Origin: Chromobotia macracanthus
Taxonomy: Eukaryota > Chordata > Actinopteri > Cypriniformes > Botiidae
DNA: 64,000 bases
Assembly: GCA_036877525.1 (NCBI GenBank)
Contig: JAZGTH010000014.1
Coordinates: 1,036,001 to 1,100,000 of the forward strand
Direction: 5' to 3'
In this document: in pieces, positions 1 to 12,800 of the stretch
Layout: every line of letters starts with the position of its first letter
Numbering within the stretch: position 1 is the first letter of the stretch
Translations under genes and position numbers: made by a program
Notes under the pieces: generated by a model
The model's database searches: none
The model's input: the letters and a program-made list of their open reading frames with translations, nothing else
Told to the model about the DNA's origin: nothing

Positions 1-681
1 GATGTTGTTGTGAGGCAAACATGATGAGTTTTGCTGAACAGTTGCCGAGCAACGCTGCAACTTGCAACATTAATATAGAATTTTGATTATGTGCAGTCAC
101 AAGTGTGTGTTGGAAATATCCATTTTTTAATATTACTTTTACTGTTTAGTGACTTGTGTTGCACAATGTGAAGCTGTTTTTGCCCTGATGGCAACTGTTT
201 TAACTCACAATTGTTATAGTGTGCGGTAGAGCATGATCACGAGTTCTCAGGTCTCCAGTCTTCAGATTAGATTACTTTAAGAGGACACACTTATATCCTC
301 CCAGTCCTTATAAAGCCTGCCTCCTAGATCCTCCAGCAGATATTTCTTTGAAACTTTAGCCTGCATTATCTCTTTAAAGGATTATACAACACAACCTATC
401 TCACATCCAATATTGTGAAATGCTTTATGAATTACACTTTAAACTATTATACTCAACACTTAATGCTACACTTAAGTGAGAACACAATGTTGGGAAGAAC
501 AGACTTCCCCTGGCGGTTTCCTAACAGCCACAAGCGAATCGTTTGTGAGCAAATCGTAGACAGAGGGACTCCGGGGGTCTGAGGAAGATGAAGATGAGGG
601 GGAGGATGAGCGAGGTACAGGACGGACGGACAGACAGACAGAAAGAGAGAGAGCGGCAGTGTGTCTTTGGGTTGGGCGTAC
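1..681. other. kcnab2 3'-proximal intron (partial)
   Basis: Intron following the last visible core exon. I looked on the minus strand for the expected AWCLRNEG and VLPKL coding blocks and found none. It contains a short GACG/GACA/GA run at about 625-655 and otherwise nothing recognisable. Confidence 0.7.
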
Positions 682-802
682 CGATGGCTAGCTGTGGTAG
701 CGTGCAGCCCAGCCGCTCAGCGATTGCCTGCAGCTCTTTCAGCTTCGCCTGCTGGCGTCGGCCCTCCTCGCTCAAGATCTTGTCCTTCAACCACTGGTAA
801 CC
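682..802 (-). CDS. kcnab2: kcnab2 core exon 12 (last exon inside the window)
   Basis: 121 nt, acceptor GTTAACAG, donor GTACGC. It encodes [20 protein letters not shown] and [20 protein letters not shown]. The [20 protein letters not shown] stretch is identical to human Kvbeta2. The next exon (AWCLRNEG...) is not found in bases 1-681, so the gene continues to the left. Confidence 0.97.
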
Positions 803-3800
803 CTGTTAACAACACAGCACACCTGCTCAAAAACAGCAGCCCGCGCCCACAGCCGCACACACACGTCATGGCATACACACATACATGACATACACATTCA
901 TACGTGTGTAACACACAGCAGCACCTGTGTGGGCGAGGGTCTGTTTTTAAACATGTGACTCTGTCCCAGAAGCTCAAATAAGCAGCCATGAACAACTGCT
1001 CATAGAACTTTAGGGGGTGAAGAGACCTTATACACACACACAAACATAAAGATTTTAAACGGGGTTAACATTAAAGGCCAGATATTTAAAGGATTCTTAA
1101 TTACTGAATGAACTATATTTTAAGGAAAGATTACATGCAGGTGAAGAATTATGGACAACAAACCTGGAAGATGTATTAAAGAAAGAGGGACAACAGGTTG
1201 AATTTTGATTTTTATGTTGCTTTAAAAGCAAAAAAATTATTTAATGACAATTTGTACTGATTACCAAAACAGCTGTTTGTGTGTGTGCTAGACCAGGATA
1301 TATAATCCAGTTTCAGGTCTCTATTATTAAACATTAAAAACAGTGGAAAAGGACCAATGTGGTGTCATGATCTAAACACTCACGGCCTCCAAAACACAGA
1401 GACTCGCCAGTGCTCAGATCAGCAGCACAGTTCTGTTATAGTCAAGTGTCAGTCCACACACGTTACACAAAGGTAACAGAGATAAAAACAACAGCATGAC
1501 ACAAGACTACTGGAGAAAGAGGATGATGAATCACAAAAACATGCTACTACACACCAACACACAGCTCAGAATGGTTGTTGATGCTGTTGTTGTGTACTTG
1601 TGTGTGTGTTTAGTGTGCATATTGTTTAAAAAAACAAGACATAACAAAAGAAAGTGTCAGTCCTCTTCAGAGTTACCATAGAAACTCATTCACATAAAAA
1701 CAACAAAAACACATGTTGAAGATCAGGCGTGTGGAGACATGCCACCAACAGACAAACACATCTACAGGAAAACACCCAAAAGCTAGAACCTGGAAAACAC
1801 GGAACACATCCACATTAGAACAGCTGAGACACAGAGGGGACCACTTATGAGGTCACTAATGTTTCCACAGGACCAGGTAGAGAAAGGGACAGAGAGGATC
1901 ATGGGAAATGCGGTACCTTTAGTGAGGCGCGAGAGTACGGAGGAACCCCGCTGTCATATTTCCCTGAGATGATTCCACAGGCCAGCGGAGACCACGTCAT
2001 CGCACCCACACCTGAGGACAGCTTAGCATTACGCTCAGCAGAAGATAATGTTTGTAACGTTTGTTTGTAGTCTCATACAGTACACACTTACCGATCTTAT
2101 GGAAGAGCTCGGGAAGCTGGACCTCCACTTTTTCTCTCTGGAACATGTGATATTCAGACTGTTCACAGATTGGTGGAATCTGGTTGAACTGCCGGGCAAC
2201 AGAATACGCTTCCTGAAAGACACAGATGTAGTGAAGACATCCGAGTTCTGTAACCCCAAAACACTTCAAATTAACGCCAAACAATTCTCCTTAACAGAAA
2301 ACATAAATGAAATAAAAGTACTATCCTGCTCTGCTGACTGTACAAAGTTTAGAGTTATTTACAATTATATAGTAAAATATGGACTGGCCAGGTATATCAA
2401 ATGTATTTCTGTTGTGTTATTGTGTTTTAATTTCTAATCTTCCTGATATTGATTTGATTTTGAACTGCCACGAATGGCAAGAAAAAAATGCACTTAAAGG
2501 AAATATTGCCCTGACAGAATATTAAAAGTTTCTGACACAGATGTAGGAACCAGTGGGAAATCATGGGAACTATCATGACCATCTGCAGTGCAAAAACCTG
2601 GACTTTATATAGAAACATATATTTGGACATATATTTGTAGAAAAAAATAAAACGAATGAACTACAACAGCACAGAGTACAGTTCCTGTAAGGTTGAAAAT
2701 CATTACTGCAGAGCATTAGATTAAAGGAAGCTATTAAAAACTCTTAAAAGCAGGTCATGCCTCACAAAGCAGAACTCTGACAATGAGTGCTGGCCAACGA
2801 TACTCATGAGGAGCCATGAACACAAGCACAAACAGAACGTTGTTTAAAACTTTGTCATGTGTCACAGTGAAACGGTTTGGCTGGCTCAGAATAAGCAGTG
2901 CTGTTTTAGATCTTCTATCCACCCAGTGTTTAATCTTCTATACATTCACTGACAGCACCTATTTAAACAGAGACATCTCTAGATTCATCCAGTGATTCAA
3001 CGTTCTTCTAGAGTTCTTAAAAAAAAAGTTCAGGAACAAAAGTGTGCAGTGATTACGATGTTCAAAGTTCATCTGAAAGTTAGGAACACAGCCTCACCAT
3101 AATTTCCATTGGACTCCAGCGCGATGTGCCCCAGTACATGGCCATTCCCTGATTGATCACATGGGTCATCGCCCGCACCGTCTCTGCCAATCAAACAACA
3201 GATTGTCACAGATTAACCACACCCTACATAATGTCACAGTGCCAAGGCAGAAGTCAAAACAAAAGAGGTCAGATGAATGTATGGGAGGGACGTTTACATG
3301 ATAAATATCTTCTGGAACCGGCGGAGAAAGTTTTATCAATATATGTGACAGACAATAAAGCATTAGTTCAGATCAATTTAAATCTGGGCTCAGGGAAACA
3401 ACGCCTCATATGAGGAGAGGAAGCTAAAGATCCATCACTAATGAACAACAGTGTCAAAACAGCCGTCTTCAGAGCTTGAGGGTCATTTACTTCTGCTGCT
3501 GATACCCGTGTTTGACCATATGAGCTCAGAGAGACACTGAGAGAGAGAACTGAAGTGATGAGTTATTTAATGACAAGATCAGCACAGGGTTTCAGGCCTC
3601 GAGCAGTTTTTGTTTCATCCACTGAACTGTGTGAACTTTCTAAAGGGCAGTTAGACTAATCACAGAAGATCAAATAATGTTTCTGCGCTGATCAGGTTAA
3701 AGAGCAGTCACCCCCCACTGGAAAACATCTAATTCAGACATTTAATTCAGGGTAGTGATTCACAAAAGGCCAGTGCAAATTATCTTCTAAGATCTTATTA

Positions 3801-6800
3801 GCTTCGGGTTCTGTTTTCATGGAGCTGTAATTCTCAGCCCTGAACTGACTCTGCTAACAGCGAGGTCAGGTTTTCAAGGAATCGTAAGGTGGATGTGAGG
3901 ATATTCTGAGTGATTCTGAATGTGTACTGTCTGAACTCTCCATTTAATAGGTCAGGTAATGTTTGTTGAAATGTACTGAGTTTTTCTGATATGTGGTGAC
4001 TCACCTTCCATGGGTGTGTTGGGGTCTGGTCTGTTTGCAAACACTACATCCACATATTCTAACTGCAATCTCTCTAATGATGCTTTTAAACCTGTGTATG
4101 ACATTAAACAATATACAGTAACATAAAAGTAATATCAAGTGCAGTACAGTAATATCTAGTGCAGTACGGTAATATCTAGTGCAGTACAGTAATATCTAGT
4201 GCAGCACAGTAATATCTAGTGCAGCACAGTAATATCTAGTGCAGCACAGTAATATCTAGTGCAGCACAGTAATATCTAGTGCAGTATAGTAAAGGTTCTG
4301 GGTTGAACAATTTGACAGTGGGTCTCTCACCTTCTATAATGTGTTTTCTGGACAGCCCTCTCTCTGTCTCTGCTCTGAAAAGACATTTGACAGTAACATT
4401 ATCTTTAGTACATTACAACATAAAAACACATTACATTATAATGACCTGATATCAGAACTGTGGCACTGATTTTTATCTATCTTCAGAAAAACACATTTGA
4501 CAGACAGATTTTTAGCCTTGAGAGTATTCATTAAAATATAAATATCAATGTACATACTTTCCACCCCAAAATATTTTTGTTGTAATGACTAAACTGGAGC
4601 GTCTGCAAAAAAGGAAGGAAAATAATTTCAAATCAGGTCACAAGTTAGTGAAAAGCTTTTCAAAAATAATTACAAAGTTGCAAATAATTAGCATAGAATA
4701 ACAGCTTGGGGTGATTATTTTAATTTCAAAGGAGGGCACACATGAACAGGACTGAAAAAGACTCTGTTCTCCAGAGGTGAAGGCCTGTGTAGCCTGATAC
4801 TGATGCACTCTGACTAGCAGGGTGACTAAGCAGCGCACATACACTCACTCTTGAGCACATCTCCTGTGGAGAGCTCAGTTACTGTGCCTGTCATTACCCA
4901 GATGAGAGGCTGAACTAAACAAGGGCTTCCATTAAACAGAACACTAGTTTAGATCATGCTGCTTTCTACACACAAATATCACACATCGGCTACACAACAA
5001 ACACACACATTCATTTACATTTACGCATTTGGCAGACGCTTTTATCCAAAGCGACTTACACAGTGCATTGTTATATGCACTGTATAGTTATACATTTTCT
5101 TAGTACATGTACTCCCTGGGAATCAAACCCACGACCTCTTGCGCTGCTAACGCAATGCTCTACCACTGAGCTACAGGAGAACATTCCTCTCCTCCAATAT
5201 TCAATAAGGAGATGGGACATCTACAGCATCAATATTCGGGTTTTGCCTGTGTGGTTAGCAGTGCTCTGATCTCTGAGTTATCAGTGTCAGATAAGAGAGG
5301 AAATGAAAGACTGATGATGAGCATACCTCCATCCTTTCTTCTTGATGATGTTTCCCAGCACCACCTCTGCCCTGCAACAGCAAACCAGACACTTCTCACT
5401 CTAATCCATCATCTTACTCACATCTTCAGCCACATAACAGGCAACCGAAATAACATTTTAAAGTATAAAACACCGGATCTATCATGAGCGCCACACGCTA
5501 GAACATACTCATGTGAAACTGACAATTACGTTCTGTACACATATTCAAATTCCTAAACATCAGGTAAAGGAACTGTGAACTGTATCTGCATTGGTAGTCA
5601 TTGCGTCATGGTGTGTTTGCCTAAAGTTGTTGTTACATCACCAAAATGCAACATTTACAGTAAAAGAGAGCTTTAAGAGGTATGTGAACTCTTTGAGAGG
5701 TATGTGAATGAGTGATTAAAGAGCTGTGTGAAAGCATCTGTAACGGTACGCAGGCAGGAGGAGTCTCTCTGGCAGCCGTTAGTGGCGCTGATGGTTTTAA
5801 TTGGGCCCAGTGAGGATACAGTTCAGCCTGTGAGGGAGATCTCCCCCACGGCTATACAGCAGTCTATTCAATTTATGAATTATGCTCCACAAACACCACC
5901 GACCCCACCCACCACTTCTCGATTAATCTGTCTCATCTCTGTTACTCTGCCATTTCAATTTCCCTTTCAAAGGAAGAGTGTTCGCCCAGAGCTTTCATTC
6001 ATCAAGTGATTTAATGACAAATGTTTCATTTGTTGTGTCAGGTACTTTCTGTACATTAACCCACTTATTACTTACACTAACAAATACATAAACATGAAAC
6101 ACTGAGCTGAGTTTAAATGAGAAGATCAACGTCAAATACACTCTGATACAATATAATTAATTAATCTAATAGAGTGAATGTCTTAAATCTTGATTTAACA
6201 TTTCAAAGCAAATCTTCTGAAAACAGTCTGTTGAACTCTGTTCTGGAAACAGAACATTGAATATTGGACTCATTCACAGGCTTTCTAAAAGTCTTAACAT
6301 CTGAGGAGGTCCTCTCAGATGACAGAGGAGCTGATGTGAGCAGCGCTCCTCAAGGAGAACATGTGAACATACATGTGAGTGTTAGCAGATAGAGACAGAC
6401 GTGTGAGGGGGCGACTCAGCCTGTGATTTTATTTGCTTAAGCGCGTGAGGGAGAAAACAGGAGTTGACGCGTACACTCGCGTGTCTTTGCATTTGTGAGG
6501 TTAAGCACTTTGCCAAGAAACAGGGTGTATTTACGCAGAGGTGCTCCTCCTGTTCTGGCCCACGGCACTGTCCGCAGCTGCACATACAGCCTGAGCATTT
6601 TGAAATGCATAAACAAAACTGAGCTGCCCACTCATGTCCCCTAGGTCAGAGCACCAACACTCTCTGATGCCCATGTCCAGCACTGAGCTAACGACAGAGA
6701 GCTGCACAAAACATCACCCTCACCTAAATCACAACATCTATTCATGAAACACCATGTGTCAGAAAACATCCTCGTTCCAAACACAGAAATCAAATTTACA

Positions 6801-9800
6801 GATGTGTTTCTGTCATGACACACGTCTTAGACAGGAATTATCTGCAGAGTAACCAAGGCTGGTTACATCTGTTTTGTGTGTTTACGTTTTGGTTCGCAAG
6901 ACCATAGACTCACACATGCCTGTAAAACCTAAAAAATGTATATTATAAAAACTTATCTAAGAGTTCTATTTTTAAATCACCACTGTTATTTTTTAATTCT
7001 ATGCAGACATATTGGCCACAGCTCAATGCCCATCTGTGCAGTGGAACTGGATGTAATCACACTGTCACAGGATAATCCTACAGATTATAATGTTTGTTCT
7101 TGTTTGTTCAAGTGAAAACACATTTTTAAATAACAATACATTATTTTTCTTTAAAAATGTCAGAGATGTCATAATTCCATGACTGGAAGTAATAACCAAT
7201 TTACAATATTCAGCACACATGTGTATTCACATGGTAGTTCAAAGCTTTACAATGACCTCTTAACCAAGACTGGTAGGTTAGTGAGTCTTGATGACAAGTT
7301 CAGCACAAACTCCCGCACAAGACAAGGGCTGCGAACAAGTTCCAGTGACACCCTCAGTCAGCTGCCATAATACTTTTAAGTCACCTTTTAAATTAAGTTC
7401 ATGTCAATAAAATGGGCTCAATACACTACAATGTTCTTTATGAATTTGTCAGATGTTTTCTCCAAAGTGGCTTTTTGAGTCCATTTATTCCCTTGGAATA
7501 AAACCCATGACCCTGGCATTGCTAGCACCATGTTCTACCATGTTCATGATTTCTAGATAAACCTCTTGTGCCCCTTTTAGTGGACGTGAATGTTTCAGTG
7601 TTTAATCATCTTCCAGGCAACATTTGTAGGTCTAATATTTAACAGCAATTAGCATCGTGTAAAAATTGCTGTTTGTGGTTTCTTCAGATCCTCTTCACGT
7701 TTTCATTACTATCTAACAGGGTCAGATAAACAAACATACTGTGACACATGGCAGCACTAGTTCTGTAATGTGAAGGGGGGATGTGTGCTCATTCTGGCTC
7801 ACTCACTTTCCTGCAGCGTAGACCTCTGCCGTGTCGAACAGATTGATCCCGTTCTCATACGCCAGTGTCATCAGCTGCTCGGCCGTCTGTCAGAGAGAGA
7901 GAGGCTTCAAGGTGCTTCTGTTTATTTAGTTATTAAAGGCTGTACTGTACTGTACTGTACTTCAGGGGTTATCAAACATTAGAGCCAGGGACCCCCAAGA
8001 ACACACAAATTAATATCACTTACATACTTTTATGGCAATAAAAAACAACTTCATGTCAAACAGTGTATCAGTAATAAAAGAACAGAAGTATGTGTGATCT
8101 CTTTTTTAAACTGTATTGTTTTTGACACAGATTGTATATTGGATAATGTTAACTAGAAGCCACAAAGTTTTTATATGCACTCAGGTCTGGACTTCATTTG
8201 ACATTAAATGTGTAGTATAAGAATATGAAGGTTAACATCGGGACAGGAGGATGTGTAAACACATCATACCTCATCTGTGATCTGTCCTCCAAACGTCACC
8301 CATGTTCCTGTAAAGAGATCGAGAGTCAGTCACTGCTCTCACAAGATAAACAAGGTTGAAATGATTACCAGTTCTCCAGCAGTGATGAGCTCAGCCTTAA
8401 GATTAGGCTACAGATAACACTGATTATCTTTAACAACCTGCTGAAGAGATCAGAGGAGCACTGGGTGGACATGCAGTGTGACATGCACGAGTATCTGCTA
8501 CTTTTAGGATCAATTTTTTCTTCAAATAGAAAGCACTTCAACTGTTTGTGCAGGTTTTCTAATCTACATCACCATAAACCTTGATGAGGAAACATTAGAC
8601 AGCACTCACCTAATCCAAGACACGACACTCTCAGGCCAGACTTCCCCAGGTTTCTGAAAAAATGAAAGATATTGCATTATAGACAACAGTTAATAGGTTT
8701 AACCCTGTTTTCTTAATCACTTCATTCTGTCAGTAATTCAATAATTCATGTGCAGAGATCTATGACATTAAAATGCTGCTTAAGTGGACAGCAAGACAGC
8801 TCACTAGACATGCGAACAATGGGACTCAGCAATACCTGAGGGCAGATCACTCAGCCCAGACTCTGGGGCTTCAGAAAATGAGGAAGAGTATGACTAATGT
8901 ATGAGCTGAGAGTTACAGAGAGCCCAGAGAGATGAAGGTTCTGATCTTCTGAGAGATCATCTGAAGCTCAGAGCAGCTCACAGGTGCTGCAGGTCTCACA
9001 GCTGTGTGCGAGTCTCTGAAACCAAGTGTTTTTCCTTAACTTTTTTCTTAAGTTTATTACAATTTAAAAAAAAAGAAAATGCTATTTTGCCAAGACGTTG
9101 GTGTGTCAAAATAACTGTACAAAGTGTTGTGTAAATGTAATATTACTGTACAAAGTGTTGTGTAAATGTAAGATTACTGTACAAAGTGTTGTGTTAATGT
9201 AAGATTTATAAAGTGTCAAAAAAAGAGACACCCCAAACCATTCGCTCAATCAGTTTGTGCTCCAAGTTCTACAATAAGAAGCTGTAGAAGACATACTGAC
9301 ATTCTGTGTGTGTGTGTGTGTGTACGCTGGAACTAATATACAGTACTAAATATTTAATCTTTTCCAGCAATTAAACATTTACCAGCAATTAAAAATCAAC
9401 ATTGTGAAAATGTTTTAAGTGAAAAGGTTGAACTACACGGAAATACAATTTTTATTTTGTGTGTGTGTGTGTGTGTGGGTTGGGGGGGTGTTGGGGGGTC
9501 TGTACATGAGAACATGAATAAGTGTGAATCTGGGATTAAAGATGATATAACAAGCTATCTGTGTGTGTAGGAGTATGAGGCATGTATGTGCGTACAGCAT
9601 GTTTCTATAGGAGTGTGTGGGCGTCCATGTTGGATTAGAAACATGTGGGTGTCTGGTGGAAGAATCCAATGAAAGACAGACCACAGCGGGTCACCGAGTC
9701 ACATATTCTGGTCCATTTAAACAGAACCTGTGGACCAGAAGTCTCTGTTCCTCAGAGCATTTCAAGAGAACTTCAGAATGGCTGGAGACTTCAGCTGCTG

Positions 9801-12800
9801 ATTCTGCAGTGAGATATAACATCTCAGTTGCTTCAAAAACTAGATGACAGGCTCAGTGCTCAGTTTGACCCAATCTGTAAATAACTCTCCTGCTGCTATT
9901 AGCAGACACAGATTTCTGGATGGAGAGAAAGGAAACAACAAGAGTTTGGTAGGTAGAGCGCTGGATGAGGTGTAGTAAGTGAAACATACAGCAGCTTTTA
10001 GGATTTTGTAGGTAACATTTTTGTCTTACGCAAATCAGATTGTTTTTTGGTGTCCCTTGTACAGTTTGCGTTTTTGTTTCTGAATCTAAAAGAATTTATT
10101 TGTTTCTGAATTCATTACAGAATAAATGAATCTGTAAGAAATCTGCAATTAAGTGATATACTATCTTTGACAAATCTTATGTATTGACAAAGTATCGTCA
10201 AACATTGTTGCTATGGTTACCTCCTCACACGAACTTCTTTTCACAAGTGTATATTTAGTGCCAAGTAAAAATATGCACTCAGGCCGACATCTCACTGAAA
10301 TGTTTGTAAATGCTGTTTATGAAAAACACTCCTTATGAAATATGTAAAATTAAACTGATTTTAATATACTAACCGCTCCAAATTTTGCTTACCTTCTTTC
10401 CAACCTTTTTAATGTATTATACTGGCTCGACACAGTCTCTTATTCTCATTATACACAGCAGTCACCATCCAAACACACTTCATGCTCCAGATAAACACAG
10501 ATACTGTCGATAATTCATTCACTGGCCATGTCTTTGTTGATAATACGTACAGTAAATAAGATGTGAGAGATGGAGATTGGGAGAGCTTTTCCATGGTTTG
10601 ATGCTTGTGACATCAAACAGATATTCTTAACATGATTATTACAGATTAATCTGCTGTCTACAATGATAAATGTACGACAGACCGTGTAAGTGCATCAAGG
10701 CAGCTCAAATAAACAGCTTCAGACCAATGGCTGTGAACATACAAGAAAAGAAAATATTCAGGTGCTTTCAGGGCTGATAAACTCTTGATTGTGCTACTGT
10801 GTTACTGTTTTCTTCTAGTCTGTTGTGTAGTGTTGAATATTTCACAATCAGATAAATACTGCATGATGGATTGTCATCCAGACTGAGGCAGAACTGGATC
10901 CGGGTACGAGGCTGGAGATTGGGTTAGCCAGGGTAATGACATGCCGAAAACACGGACAGTCAGGTTTGTTTACAAATCAGGAATTCACTCTGTAATTGGA
11001 CAGGAAGAGCAAATCTGTTTCAGATTCTCTTAGTGTGACTTTCTTCTTACAGGGATAAGAGGATCACCTTCTGCTTCAGTGATCTTCTGCTCAGACATTT
11101 TGATTCAAAACTAGGACACATTATTCTAGAAATATTATAGAACATTAAAATTTTAGTTAAAATTGTCATACATTTTTGTACTCACTATCATATTTTTCAG
11201 ATCTGTATTATTTTATCTGCTTGTAAAGATCAAATAATATTTTGCAGTATGTGATTGTTTGACAATCAAACAAAAGCAATTCTCACAAACACAAACTGGG
11301 GACAGTCCCAGTTCTTTATCATTTATATTGTACAGAAAACAACGTAGAGCACTGTTTCCAAACATGCAAAAGTCTGCAGTGTTGTAACTAACAGCAGGAC
11401 AAGCCGAGTGTTTGTGCTGTGTCATTAGTTTCTGAAAGAGAAGGATTGTGGGTAATGTATTCAATTAAAAGCACACAATCCTAAACATCCACAGACACAG
11501 ACCTCACACACACAATTCTCTGATGGCTGCCTGGTGTGGATTTGTTCTGTGAAATTTGTGTTTATGTAAGAGCAATAGACCGAGCATTCCACCTACACCC
11601 TGTTCTAAAAGCAGCAGTGCTACCTGAGAAGGGTTTCAGCTCCAGCCAGAGAGAAGTTCAAACCCACATCTTTCTCTCTTCTCCACCAACACCACCCATT
11701 TCCCACAACCTCCACTCACACACTCACCTTACAACCGCAGGGCCTACAGATATAAAAACTGCCAAACTGAATCACACGCAGTACCATCAGTCTATTCTGT
11801 AGGATTGTGAAGGTTTTGTGTTGGTTTAAGTTGTTCCATGATGGTTAGTGCTGGTCTAGTCATTAACAAGAGACTAATACCAGAGCTAGCGTTACTACAT
11901 CAAATCAAAAGTTCTGGCCTGCTTTCAACAGTGCTTGCATCTTAGTCATCAAAACACAGTTAGTTATGTAGTAATAACAGCACATAAACACAATGTTATT
12001 CTTATTCCAAATGGTGTCATTTTTACAAGCAAAACATCAAGACACAGAGTAGGAGCTTTAGAGAACTGCCAACTTCAACAGCTTTCTTTAATAATCTAGG
12101 CATTAAGATTATTTTAAAACAATCAGACTACTTTCAGCCAAAATTTTGAATGTTGTGTGTATTTATTTATTTACAAGAAGTAAAACACAAAAACTAATTG
12201 CTGGTAGTCTAAAAATAGCACTATCCATCCTTTCTTATTCATGCTATTGTGTAACTGAACAACTGAAAAGATTAGATCAGATTTCTCTCTTGAATGTCAG
12301 TGAACTACTGAAGGTTTCAAGCAATTTCTTAGCAACAGATGCAATCAACACAACACAAATTTGTAGATAAATTGAATGAAAGTGTTTATTTTTGGCAGAA
12401 AGCAGCCAGGATTAATAAATCTGTTCCTAGAACACAATGCGGCGACAACGGCGTACAGCTGCCAGTGAACACAGATGTTGTTAAACCGCAGACATGCACG
12501 TGTTAATGAAAAGCTATCAGCACCACACAGGGAGACATAAAGAACATACACACATCCATCAGCAGCTCTCAGTGTAGGGTAAAACCTTCTTTATCACAAT
12601 GAAAGATTATACAAGCACACACACACATGCAAGCTTTAAATGAAATGCACACGTGAGACGCAATGTTTAATGCACTGTTGTGTTCACTTAGTAAAACGCT
12701 TCTGTTTGCTCCCTAAACAAATATTTATCAAGCATTATTTAATGTGAGAGTGAGTCTGTACTGCAGGTGTCCGTTATAGTGAGATCCAGGAGCGCAATAA

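Noticed and set aside
4121..4292. CRISPR-like array
   Set aside because: Direct tandem repeat without unique spacers, in a vertebrate intron. The same applies to 47731-47890 and 9114-9206.
5118..5179. tRNA gene
   Set aside because: A and B boxes are present but the B box is mutated and the rest continues into a SINE body and tail; it is a tRNA-derived retroelement.
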